Of a DNA stretch of 64,000 nucleotides, positions 16,428-23,897 are shown in pieces (the first letter of the stretch is position 1; every line of letters starts with the position of its first letter). The translations under genes and the position numbers were made by a program. The notes under the pieces are model-generated. The model made no database searches and was not told the DNA's origin. It saw only the letters and a program-made list of their open reading frames with translations. Source of the stretch: Geodermatophilus bullaregiensis. Its GTDB lineage: Bacteria; Actinomycetota; Actinomycetes; Mycobacteriales; Geodermatophilaceae. The stretch lies in contig NZ_JAFBCJ010000001.1 of the NCBI RefSeq assembly GCF_016907675.1, positions 4,154,001 to 4,218,000 on the forward strand. The letters run 5' to 3'.

Positions 16428-18173
16428 ATGGACGTCCTCGCCACGGCCGGGCACGTCGACCACGGCAAGTCCACCCTCGTGCGGGCGCTCACCGGCATGG
16501 AGCCCGACCGGTGGGAGGAGGAGCGCCGCCGCGGCCTGACCATCGACCTCGGCTTCGCCTGGACGACGCTGCCCTCGGGCCGGGTGCTGGCCGTCGTCGA
16601 CGTCCCCGGGCACGAGCGGTTCGTCGGCAACATGCTCGCCGGGGTGGGGTCGGTGCCGGCCGCGCTGCTGGTGGTCGCGGCCGACGACGGCTGGTCGGCG
16701 CAGACCGCCGAGCACGTCGCCGTCCTGGACGCGCTCGGCGTGCGGCACGCGCTGCTCGCCGTCACCAAGGCCGACCTCGCCGACCCCGCGCCCGTCCTCG
16801 CCGACGCGACCGAGCGGCTGGCCGCGACGTCGATGGGCGCGGTGCCGGGGGTGGCGGTCGGCGCGCCGACCGGACGGGGCGTGCCCGAGCTGACCGCCGC
16901 GCTGGAGACGCTGCTCGCCGGGCTGCCGGCGCCCGACCCCGCCGCCCCGGTGCGGCTGTGGATCGACCGCGCGTTCCCCGTCCGTGGCGCCGGCACGGTC
17001 GTCACCGGCACGCTGGCCGCGGGGGCGGTGGCCGCCGGGGACCGGCTGCAGCTCGGCGGCCGCGAGGTGGGCGTGCGCGGCGTGCAGTCACTGGGCCGGC
17101 CGGTGGAGCGGGCGAGCGCGACCGCCCGGGTGGCGCTCAACCTGCGCGGCGTCGCCGTCGAGGACCTCTCCCGCGGCGACGCCCTGCTCACCCCGGGCGC
17201 CTTCCGCTCCACCGCCGAGGTCGACGTCGTCCTCGCCACCGAGCCGGAGGACCGGCTGCCGGCCGAGGCGGTGCTGCACCTCGGGTCGGCGGCGGTGCCG
17301 GTGCGGGTGCGGACGCTGGAGGGCGCGGCGGTGCGGCTGCGGCTGGCCACCCCGCTGCCGCTGCGGGTCGGCGACCGGGTGCTGCTGCGCGACCCCGGAG
17401 CCCGGCGGGTGCTCGGCGCCGACGTCCGCGACGTCGCCCCACCCGAGCTGCGCCGGCGCGGCGCGGCGCGGCAGCGGGCGGCCGAGCTGGACGGTCAGGA
17501 CGCCGGGCCGGCGGGTGCGGCGGCCGACCTCGCGCGCCGCCGGGTGGTGCGCGCCGCCGACTTCACCGCGATGGGCTGGCCGGTGCCCGACGACGCCGTC
17601 CGCGCCGGGCCGTGGCTGCTCGCGCCGGGGCTGGTCGGCGAGCTCGCCCGCCGGGTGCCCGGGCTGGTCGCGGCGCACCGGCAGGTCCACCCGCTCGAGC
17701 CGGGGCCGCCGGTCGCCGTCGTCCGGCGGGAGCTCGACCTGCCCGACGACGACCTGGTGCGACTGGTCGTCCGGCCGCCGCTGGCGCTGCGCGAGGGCCG
17801 GGTCGTGGTGGCCGCCGCCGGGCTGCCGCCGGCCGTGCAGCGGGCGGTCGACGCGATCCGCGCCCGGCTGGCCGGCGACCCCTTCGCCGCGCCGGACGCC
17901 GACGAGCTGCGCGCCGCCCGGCTCGGCCCGCGGGAGCTGGCCGCCGCCGTGCGCGACGGGCAGCTGGTGCGGATCGCCGAGGGCGTGTACCTGGCGCCGG
18001 GCGTGGAGGGGGTGGCGCGGGCGCGGCTGGCCGCCGTGCCGCAGCCGTTCACCCTCAGCCAGGCCCGCTCGGCGTGGGGGACGACGCGGCGGGTGGCGGT
18101 GCCGCTGATGGAGTGGCTCGACGTGCGCGGGGTGACCGAGCGGCTCCCCGACGCCAGCCGCCGGCTGCGCTGA
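16428..18173 (+). CDS. selB: selenocysteine-specific elongation factor
   Basis: EF-Tu-like factor that delivers Sec-tRNA to the ribosome at a Sec codon marked by a SECIS hairpin. 581 residues. The GTPase domain has GHVDHGKSTL, DVPGHERFVGNM and TKAD; beta-barrel domains II-III follow (about 175-340); four winged-helix domains make up the C-terminal half (about 350-581) and should bind SECIS RNA. Recognition of UAG rather than UGA would come from the tRNA, while SelB reads the hairpin. Start 5 bases after selA. Confidence 0.96.
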   Translation: MDVLATAGHVDHGKSTLVRALTGMEPDRWEEERRRGLTIDLGFAWTTLPSGRVLAVVDVPGHERFVGNMLAGVGSVPAALLVVAADDGWSAQTAEHVAVLDALGVRHALLAVTKADLADPAPVLADATERLAATSMGAVPGVAVGAPTGRGVPELTAALETLLAGLPAPDPAAPVRLWIDRAFPVRGAGTVVTGTLAAGAVAAGDRLQLGGREVGVRGVQSLGRPVERASATARVALNLRGVAVEDLSRGDALLTPGAFRSTAEVDVVLATEPEDRLPAEAVLHLGSAAVPVRVRTLEGAAVRLRLATPLPLRVGDRVLLRDPGARRVLGADVRDVAPPELRRRGAARQRAAELDGQDAGPAGAAADLARRRVVRAADFTAMGWPVPDDAVRAGPWLLAPGLVGELARRVPGLVAAHRQVHPLEPGPPVAVVRRELDLPDDDLVRLVVRPPLALREGRVVVAAAGLPPAVQRAVDAIRARLAGDPFAAPDADELRAARLGPRELAAAVRDGQLVRIAEGVYLAPGVEGVARARLAAVPQPFTLSQARSAWGTTRRVAVPLMEWLDVRGVTERLPDASRRLR

Positions 18174-18188
18174 CCGATCCGCCTGGGA

Positions 18189-18219
18189 GCCCGCGGCGAC
18201 GTTTCGCGACGTCGCGGGC
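18189..18219 (+). terminator. hairpin after selB
   Basis: GCGACGT (18196-18202), 6-base loop, ACGTCGC (18209-18215), extended by GCCC/GGGC with a 3-base bulge. It begins 16 bases after the selB stop and may end the selA-selB transcript. Confidence 0.5.
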
Positions 18220-18251
18220 GCGTCGCCCCGCTGCTCATCCCGGGTGAGCAG

Positions 18252-18527
18252 GTGCACTTCGCCTTCAGGACCGTCCGCGACTTCGTCGTCCTCAGGAGCG
18301 AGCGGCTCATCGCGGTCGACGTGCAGGGCTTCTCCGGCAAGAAGCGGGACGTCACCTCACTGCCCTACGGCAAGGTCCAGGCCTTCTCCGTGGAGACCGC
18401 CGGCACCTTCGACCTCGACGCCGGGCTCGACCTGTGGTCCAGCGGCTCGGGCGAGGTCCGGCTGGAGTCCACGGGCAACTCCGACATCCGCCAGCTCGGG
18501 CAGCTGATCGCCACCCACGTGCTCTGA
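18252..18527 (+). CDS. bacterial PH-domain protein, probably 5'-truncated
   Basis: 91 residues matching the central and C-terminal part of the YdjA/bPH_1 family: HFAFRTVRDFVVLRSERLIA, QGFSGKKRDVTSLPYGKV, ETAGTFDLDAGLDLW. Family members carry another ~30 N-terminal residues ending in a 'LAPLLVPGE' segment. The same frame upstream encodes APLLIPGEQ (18225-18251) but has no ATG, GTG or TTG between the selB stop and GTG 18252. The gene may have lost its original start, or may use CTG 18183, or the short form may be functional. Role unknown. Confidence 0.62.
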   Translation: MHFAFRTVRDFVVLRSERLIAVDVQGFSGKKRDVTSLPYGKVQAFSVETAGTFDLDAGLDLWSSGSGEVRLESTGNSDIRQLGQLIATHVL

Positions 18528-18534
18528 GCGTCCT

Positions 18535-18566
18535 CGTGCTCTGCCCACACCCATGGGTAGAGCACG
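18535..18566. terminator. terminator after the PH-domain gene
   Basis: CGTGCTCT (18535-18542) pairs with AGAGCACG (18559-18566), with an inner CCCA/TGGG continuation. Placed 8 bases after the stop, between convergent genes. Confidence 0.65.
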
Positions 18567-18595
18567 ACGGTCGGCGGGAGGGGTCCGCTCCCGGC

Positions 18596-18754
18596 TCAGG
18601 CGCCGCCGGCCTCGCGCAGCATCCGGTCGCGCTCGTCGCTCTCGGTGACGATCGGCCGCACCGCGCCGGCGTCCACCGTCTCGACGGTCTCGTCGGGGTC
18701 GACGGGCTGCGGCAGGGTGCGGAAGCGCTCGCGCGGGTCCTCCGGGTCGGTCAT
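18596..18754 (-). CDS. 52-residue acidic protein of unknown function
   Basis: Begins MTDPEDPRERFRTLPQPVDP and ends ERDRMLREAGGA; rich in Asp, Glu, Arg and Pro, with no membrane segment or cysteine. Codon third positions are strongly G/C, consistent with real coding. ATG 18754. It lies alone between two hairpins. I do not recognise a family; a small disordered or adaptor protein is possible. Confidence 0.55.
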   Translation of the reverse strand: MTDPEDPRERFRTLPQPVDPDETVETVDAGAVRPIVTESDERDRMLREAGGA

Positions 18755-18814
18755 GTCCGCAGGGTCCCGGCGCGGCGAGCTCCGGGCAACCGGCAGGGAC
18801 CCGGTGGAGGCGCG

Positions 18815-18857
18815 GACCTCGTGCTCCGGGTCGCCTGCCGACTCAGAGCACGAGGTC
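18815..18857. terminator. hairpin after the enoyl-CoA hydratase gene
   Basis: Perfect 12-bp inverted repeat GACCTCGTGCTC (18815-18826) with 18846-18857, loop 19 bases. It begins 9 bases past the TAG stop of the minus-strand gene ending at 18867. Confidence 0.6.
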
Positions 18858-18866
18858 GCCGGGGAC

Positions 18867-19637
18867 CTACTCCGCCGCGGGCACCCAGCGGGCCGGCCGC
18901 TTCTCCCGGAACGCGGCGATGCCCTCCTGGCCCTCCTCGCCGGCGAAGGCCCGGGCCGAGAGGTCGAGCAGGTCGTCGAAGGAGCCCCGCAGGCCGCCGG
19001 CGCGCAGCAGCCGCTTGGTCTCGGCCAGCGCCCACGGCGAGCCCGCCGCCAGCGCCCGCACCTGGCCCTCGACGGCGGCGTCGACCTCCTCGTCGGGCGC
19101 GGTCAGGTCCACCAGCCCCCCGGCGGCCGCCGCGGCGGCGTCGAACACCTCGCCGGTGAGCATCAGCCGGTGCGCCACGTGCGGCAGCACCCGCGGCAGC
19201 ACGACGGCGGAGATGACCGCCGGCACGATGCCCAGCCGCACCTCGGAGAAGGCGAACGTCGCCGACGCCCCGGCCACCACGACGTCGCACGCGGCCAGCA
19301 GCCCGACCCCACCGGCGCGGGCGGGACCGCGGACGGTGGCCACCACCGGCTTGGGTGCGGTCCAGATGCGCTCGAGCAGCTCGGGCAGCTCGCGCACGCC
19401 CTGGTCGCCCGCGCCGGCACCCACGGCCTCGGACAGGTCCATCCCCGAGCAGAAGACCCGGCCGGTGTGGTCGAGCACCACCACCCGCACGGCGTCGTCG
19501 GCCAGCGCGGCGTCCAGCGCCTCCCGCAGCCGGGCGCGCACCGCGCGGGACAGCGCGTTGCGGTTGGCGGGGGAGTCGAGCGTGAGGGTCGCGACCCCGC
19601 GCTCGACCGAGACCTGCAGCACCTCGTCGTCGGCCAC
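18867..19637 (-). CDS. enoyl-CoA hydratase/isomerase family protein
   Basis: Crotonase-fold enzyme acting on acyl-CoA thioesters. 256 residues from GTG 19637, which has AGGA nine bases upstream; GTG 19664 would add nine residues not typical of the family. Contains NRNALSRAVR, the oxyanion-hole loop HTGRVFCSGMDL, RGPARAGGVGLLAACDVVVA and the FSEVRLGIVPAVISAVVLPR segment. The second catalytic Glu position looks occupied by Val/Ile, so isomerase or hydratase activity cannot be assigned. It ends with TAG, of interest because the window encodes a UAG-reading tRNA-Sec. Divergent from hemW. Confidence 0.85.
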   Translation of the reverse strand: MADDEVLQVSVERGVATLTLDSPANRNALSRAVRARLREALDAALADDAVRVVVLDHTGRVFCSGMDLSEAVGAGAGDQGVRELPELLERIWTAPKPVVATVRGPARAGGVGLLAACDVVVAGASATFAFSEVRLGIVPAVISAVVLPRVLPHVAHRLMLTGEVFDAAAAAAGGLVDLTAPDEEVDAAVEGQVRALAAGSPWALAETKRLLRAGGLRGSFDDLLDLSARAFAGEEGQEGIAAFREKRPARWVPAAE

Positions 19638-19675
19638 GACCGGACATCCTGCCGCGCGCGGCACACTGGGGTCAG

Positions 19676-20896
19676 ATGAACACCGTCCTGCCGCTGCTCG
19701 ACGCCCCGCCGGCGACCCTGCAGCTCCCCGAGAGCGCCCGCGAGGGGCTGGCCCGGACGCCCTTCGGGCTGTACGTGCACGTGCCCTTCTGCGCGACCCG
19801 CTGCGGCTACTGCGACTTCAACACCTACACCTCCGACGAGCTCGGCCCCGGCGCCAACCGCGCCGAGTACGCCGGGACGGCGATCGCCGAGCTCCGGCAG
19901 GCCGCCGACACCCTCGGCCCCGACCTGCCCACGGTCTCCACGGTCTTCGTCGGGGGCGGCACCCCGACGCTGCTGCCCGCCGAGGACCTCGCCGCCGTCC
20001 TCGCCGCGGTCCGCGAGCTGTTCCCCGTCGCGCCCGACGTCGAGGTGACCACCGAGGCCAACCCCGAGTCGGTGACGCCGGCCAGCCTGGCCACCCTGCG
20101 CGCGGCCGGCTTCACCCGGCTCAGCCTGGGCATGCAGTCGGCCGCCGAGCACGTGCTCGCCGTCCTCGACCGCCGGCACACCCCCGGTCGCGCCGCCGAG
20201 GCCGCGCGCGAGGCCCGCGCCGCCGGGTTCGAGCACGTGAACCTCGACCTGATCTACGGTACGCCGGGGGAGACCGACGCCGACTGGGCCGCCTCGCTCG
20301 ACGCCGTCCTGGCCGCGCCGGTCGACCACGTCAGCGCCTACGCGCTCATCGTCGAGGACGGCACCCGGCTGGCCCGGCGCATCGCCCGCGGCGAGCTGCC
20401 GGTGCCCGACGACGACGTCCTCGCCGACCGCTACGTGCAGGCCGACACCACGCTGCGCGGCGCCGGCTTCGACTGGTACGAGGTGAGCAACTGGTCGCGC
20501 GGCGACGCCGCCCGCTGCCGGCACAACGAGCTGTACTGGGCCAACGCGAACTGGTGGGGCGTCGGGCCCGGCGCGCACAGCCACGTCGGCGGCGTGCGCT
20601 GGTGGAACGTCAAGCACCCCGCCGCGTACGCCGGGCGGCTGGCCGCGGGGGAGGGCCCGGTGGCCGACCGCGAGGTGCTCGAGCCCGCCGACCGCGCGCT
20701 GGAGACGGTGATGCTCGGCCTGCGGCTGCGCGACGGCCTGCCGCTGACCGCGCTGTCCGGCGCCGGCCGGCTGCGTGCCGCCGACGCCGTCGCGCGCGGC
20801 CTGCTCGACCCGGACGCGCACGCGGGGGGCCGGGCGGTGCTCACCGACCGCGGCCGCCTGCTCGCCGACGCCGTCGTCCGCGACCTGACCGACTAG
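19676..20896 (+). CDS. hemW: HemW-like radical SAM protein (heme chaperone)
   Basis: 406 residues, formerly annotated as oxygen-independent coproporphyrinogen oxidase. The radical-SAM cluster motif is CATRCGYC (about residues 40-47), followed by GGGTPTLL and the HemW C-terminal domain with NWSRGDAARCRHNELYW and GPGAHSHV. HemW proteins have CxxxCxYC without the extra HemN N-terminal residues and bind heme for transfer to respiratory enzymes. It ends with TAG. Its neighbour upstream is the divergent enoyl-CoA hydratase, 38 bp away. Confidence 0.9.
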   Translation: MNTVLPLLDAPPATLQLPESAREGLARTPFGLYVHVPFCATRCGYCDFNTYTSDELGPGANRAEYAGTAIAELRQAADTLGPDLPTVSTVFVGGGTPTLLPAEDLAAVLAAVRELFPVAPDVEVTTEANPESVTPASLATLRAAGFTRLSLGMQSAAEHVLAVLDRRHTPGRAAEAAREARAAGFEHVNLDLIYGTPGETDADWAASLDAVLAAPVDHVSAYALIVEDGTRLARRIARGELPVPDDDVLADRYVQADTTLRGAGFDWYEVSNWSRGDAARCRHNELYWANANWWGVGPGAHSHVGGVRWWNVKHPAAYAGRLAAGEGPVADREVLEPADRALETVMLGLRLRDGLPLTALSGAGRLRAADAVARGLLDPDAHAGGRAVLTDRGRLLADAVVRDLTD

Positions 20897-20978
20897 AGGA
20901 CCACCCGGCTCCCACCTCTGGTGAGCTCGGGGCGGGCCCGTGCAGGGCGGCCGCTCCGCCACGTGTGAGCATCTGCTG

Positions 20979-21179
20979 ATGGAGCTGCTCTCGGTCGGCG
21001 AGGTGGCCGCCCGGCCCGGCGTCTCGTCCTCCGCGCTGCGGATGTGGGGGAGCCGGTACGGGCTGGTCGCCTCCGTCCGCTCGGCGGGCGGCCACCGCCG
21101 GTACACGCCAGAGGACGTCGCCCTGCTCCAGGCGGTGCACGAGGCCGCCACCCCCGGCCGCGACACCGTCGCGGTCTGA
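20979..21179 (+). CDS. truncated LitR/CarH-like MerR DNA-binding domain
   Basis: 66 residues containing only the winged-helix of a light-responsive MerR regulator: VGEVAARPGVSSSALRMWGS, RYGLV and RSAGGHRRYTPEDVALL. LitR/CarH proteins normally continue with a cobalamin-binding light sensor of ~200 residues; here the frame stops right after the HTH. It precedes a carotene-cleaving Brp/Blh gene by 17 bp. LitR-type regulators control carotenoid genes in actinobacteria, so a link to retinal production is plausible. A longer form from GTG 20940 is possible. Confidence 0.66.
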   Translation: MELLSVGEVAARPGVSSSALRMWGSRYGLVASVRSAGGHRRYTPEDVALLQAVHEAATPGRDTVAV

Positions 21180-21196
21180 CCGAGGCGGTGGTCGGC

Positions 21197-22195
21197 GTGA
21201 CCGTGGCCCCGCGGACCACCGCCCCCGGCCGGGCGGCGACCCTCCCGGCCGGGGCTCCCGCCGCGCCCGCTCCACGGGCCCTGCGGGAGCTGCCGGTGCT
21301 GACCCGGCTGCCGGTGGCCGTCCTGACGGCGGTGCTCGCCCTGAGCCTGCTCGCACCAGGAGCGGTCGCCGCGGCCGCGGTGCCCGTGGCCGTCGCGGGC
21401 GCCGTCCTCGGCGTACCGCACGGTGCTGCGGACCACCTCGTCCCCTGGTGGTGGTCGGGCCGCCGGCGGGCCTCCCGCCGGCTCCTCGTGCTGGTCGTCG
21501 TCGCCTACGCGGCGGCGGCCGCGGTCGCCGCCGCGGCCCTGCTCCTCGCGTCGACCCCGGCACTCGCGGCGGCGCTGGTGCTCTCCGCGGTGCACTTCGG
21601 CCGCGGTGAGGTCGTCGCCTGGGCCGAGCGCGCCGGCCGCCCCGTCCCGGGTCCGGCGGCCGACCTGCTGCCGTGCGCAGCGCACGGGCTGGCCGTCGTC
21701 GGCCTGCTGCTGTGGCGGGACCCGGCCACCACCGATCCGTGGGTGCGGCCGCTGTCGGCCGGCATCGCCGACGCGGTGCTCGTCTCCCGCACCGCGGGGC
21801 TCGTCCTCGTCGCGGGATCGGTCGCCGCGGCGACGGCGTGGCTGCTCGCCCGGCACCGGGTGCACGACGCCGCGGAGCTCCTGCTGGTCGCCGCGGTCTT
21901 CGCCCTCGCACCGCCGCTGGCCGCGTTCGGCGCCTACTTCGGGCTCTGGCACGCCGTCCGGCACACGGGCCGGTTGCTCGACCTCGCCCGCGCGGCCGAG
22001 GGCGGACGGCGGTGGGGCCCGGCGGCGCGCCGGCTGGGCCGGGCCGCGGTCGTGCCGAGCGCCGTCGCGCTGGCGGCCGTCGCGGTGCTGTGGCGGCTGG
22101 GCGACGTGGCCGGCCTGCAGGCCCAGGTCAGCGTCCTGCTCGCGCTGACGTTCCCGCACGCCGCCGTGGTCTGGGCCCTCGACCGCCGGGGGTGA
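21197..22195 (+). CDS. Brp/Blh family beta-carotene 15,15'-oxygenase
   Basis: Integral membrane enzyme that cleaves beta-carotene to two retinals, the rhodopsin chromophore. About 332 residues with eight or so hydrophobic segments and the family histidines: GVPHGAADHLV, LSAVHFGRGE and FGLWHAVRHTGR. Several GTG starts are close together (21188, 21197, 21203); 21197 has GAGG about ten bases upstream. No rhodopsin gene is in the window; the partner must be elsewhere or the retinal serves another use. Confidence 0.85.
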   Translation: MTVAPRTTAPGRAATLPAGAPAAPAPRALRELPVLTRLPVAVLTAVLALSLLAPGAVAAAAVPVAVAGAVLGVPHGAADHLVPWWWSGRRRASRRLLVLVVVAYAAAAAVAAAALLLASTPALAAALVLSAVHFGRGEVVAWAERAGRPVPGPAADLLPCAAHGLAVVGLLLWRDPATTDPWVRPLSAGIADAVLVSRTAGLVLVAGSVAAATAWLLARHRVHDAAELLLVAAVFALAPPLAAFGAYFGLWHAVRHTGRLLDLARAAEGGRRWGPAARRLGRAAVVPSAVALAAVAVLWRLGDVAGLQAQVSVLLALTFPHAAVVWALDRRG

Positions 22196-22196
22196 C

Positions 22197-22222
22197 CCCG
22201 ACCTGACGGATGTCAGGTCGGG
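22197..22222. promoter_or_regulatory. perfect palindrome between brp and the ABC operon
   Basis: CCCGACCTGAC (22197-22207), GGAT loop, exact complement 22212-22222. It lies 1 base after the brp stop and 54 before the ABC ATPase start. Could be a terminator of brp, or an operator for the response regulator encoded three genes downstream (TGAC-N4-GTCA core). The sequence does not decide. Confidence 0.55.
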
Positions 22223-22275
22223 AAGGCGACGTCCCGCACTACTGCGCGGAGCCTCACGCAGGCCAGGCTCGTGCC

Positions 22276-23160
22276 GTGCCTCCCGACGCGCTCGACGTCT
22301 CCGGCCTGACCGTCCGCCACGGCGAGGTCCTCGCCGTCGACGGCCTCGACCTGCGCATCGGCCGGGGCGAGACCGTCGCGCTGCTCGGCCCGAACGGGGC
22401 CGGCAAGTCCACCACCGTCAGCGCCGCCCTCGGGCTGCTCCGCCCCGCGGCCGGCACCGTGCGCGTGCTGGGTCGTGCCCCGGCCGACGCCGTCCGCGCC
22501 GGCGGGGTCGGCGCGATGCTGCAGCACGGCGGACTGCCCGGCGAGGCGCGCGTCGGCGAGGTGCTGCACCTGGTGCGGCGCAGCTACGCCGACCCGTGGC
22601 CGCTCGACGACCTGGTCGCCACCACCGGCACCGGTGGGCTGCTGGGCCGCGACGTCGAGGCGCTCTCGGGCGGCCAGCGGCAGCGGGTGCTGCTCGCGCT
22701 GGCGCTGGCCGGTCAGCCGCCGCTGCTGCTGCTGGACGAGCCCACCTCGGCCATGGACGTCGAGGGCCGCCGGGCCTTCTGGACGACCATGCGCGACCTG
22801 GCCGCCCGCGGCACCACCGTCGTCTTCGCCACCCACCACCTCGAGGAGGCCGACGCGGTCGCCGACCGGGTGGTGGTCATGGCCGGTGGCCGCCTGGTCG
22901 CCGACGGCCCCTCGGCCGGCATCCGGTCGGCCGTCGCCGGGCGCACCGTGCGCTTCTGCGCCCCCGACGGCGCGGCCTTCGACCGCGTGCCCGGCGTCAG
23001 CGGCGTCGACCGGACGGGCGGCACGGTCGCGCTGACCACCACCGACGTCGAGGCGACGCTGCGCGCGCTGCTCGCCGAGGGCGTCCCGCTGGCCGACCTC
23101 GAGGTCCGCGGCGCCAGCCTCGAGGACGCCGTCCTGTCCCTGGTGGGAGGCGCGCGGTGA
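22276..23160 (+). CDS. ABC transporter ATP-binding protein
   Basis: DrrA/CcmA-type exporter ATPase, 294 residues. Walker A LLGPNGAGKST, signature LSGGQRQR, Walker B LLLLDEPTSAMD and switch His in FATHHLEEAD are all present. GTG 22276 gives the usual N-terminus (ALDVSGLTVRHGEVLAVDGL); the frame extends upstream without conserved sequence. First gene of a four-gene operon with its permease, a DesK-like kinase and a NarL-type regulator, each joined by start/stop overlaps. Confidence 0.9.
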   Translation: MPPDALDVSGLTVRHGEVLAVDGLDLRIGRGETVALLGPNGAGKSTTVSAALGLLRPAAGTVRVLGRAPADAVRAGGVGAMLQHGGLPGEARVGEVLHLVRRSYADPWPLDDLVATTGTGGLLGRDVEALSGGQRQRVLLALALAGQPPLLLLDEPTSAMDVEGRRAFWTTMRDLAARGTTVVFATHHLEEADAVADRVVVMAGGRLVADGPSAGIRSAVAGRTVRFCAPDGAAFDRVPGVSGVDRTGGTVALTTTDVEATLRALLAEGVPLADLEVRGASLEDAVLSLVGGAR

Positions 23161-23897
23161 GCCCGTTGTTCGTCTTCCAGCTGCGCCGGGTCGGCCGCAA
23201 CCGGCAGTTCCTGTTCTTCACCGTGCTGCTGCCGGCGCTGTTCACGGTCTTCTTCACGAAGGTCTTCGCGGGCACGCCCGGCGGCGGCAGCCCGGAGCTG
23301 GCGGCGGCCACGATGGTCTCGATGATGGCCTACGGCGCCATCGGGGCGGCCCTGGGTGCCACCGTCCGGCTGTCCTTCGACCGGGCATCGGGCTGGCTGC
23401 GCCAGCTGCGGGTCACGCCCGTGCCGCAGACGTCGGTGGTCGCCGTCGACGTCGCGGTCGGGATGCTGCTGACCCTGCCGCCGCTGGTCGTCGTCGCGCT
23501 CACCGGCCGGTTCGTCAACGGCGTGCACCTGGCGGCCGGCGAGTGGGCCGCGCTGGTCGGCGTCCTGTGGCTCGGGTCGGCGGTCTTCGTCGCCCTCGGG
23601 CTGCTGCTGGGCTGGGCGCTGGAGACCAAGGCCGCCGGCGGCGCGATCGGCATCGTCGGCACCGTGCTGGCCGCCCTGGGTGGGCTGTGGGTGCCGGTCG
23701 AGCTGTTCCCCTCCGGCCTGCGGGCGGTCGCGCACGGCCTGCCGTCGTACTGGTACGCCGAGGCCGGCCGCGCCGCCGCGGGGGGACAGCCGCCGTCGGT
23801 GGCCGCCGTCGGGGCGCTGGTCGCCTTCGCCGCGGTGTTCGCCGCCCTGGCGGTCCTGGTGGCGCGGCGTCGTCCGCTGACCGCCGTCGCGGGCTGA
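23157..23897 (+). CDS. ABC-2 type exporter permease
   Basis: 246 residues with six predicted membrane segments and the ABC-2 layout: a short N-terminal cytoplasmic part (LFVFQLRRVGRNRQFLFF), the re-entrant/loop region before GWLRQLRVTPVP, and a C-terminal LGGLWVPVELFPSGLRAVAHGLPSYW stretch (split here: WVPVELFPSGL is the recognisable part). The start overlaps the ATPase stop (GTGA) and its stop overlaps the kinase start (TGATG). Substrate unknown; such modules linked to a sensor often export antimicrobials or lipids. Confidence 0.88.
   Translation: MSPLFVFQLRRVGRNRQFLFFTVLLPALFTVFFTKVFAGTPGGGSPELAAATMVSMMAYGAIGAALGATVRLSFDRASGWLRQLRVTPVPQTSVVAVDVAVGMLLTLPPLVVVALTGRFVNGVHLAAGEWAALVGVLWLGSAVFVALGLLLGWALETKAAGGAIGIVGTVLAALGGLWVPVELFPSGLRAVAHGLPSYWYAEAGRAAAGGQPPSVAAVGALVAFAAVFAALAVLVARRRPLTAVAG

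Noticed and set aside
20894-20978. UAG readthrough extension of hemW as a selenoprotein
   Set aside because: Past the TAG the frame encodes ~24 unrelated residues before TGA, with no SECIS-like hairpin at the right distance and no family precedent.
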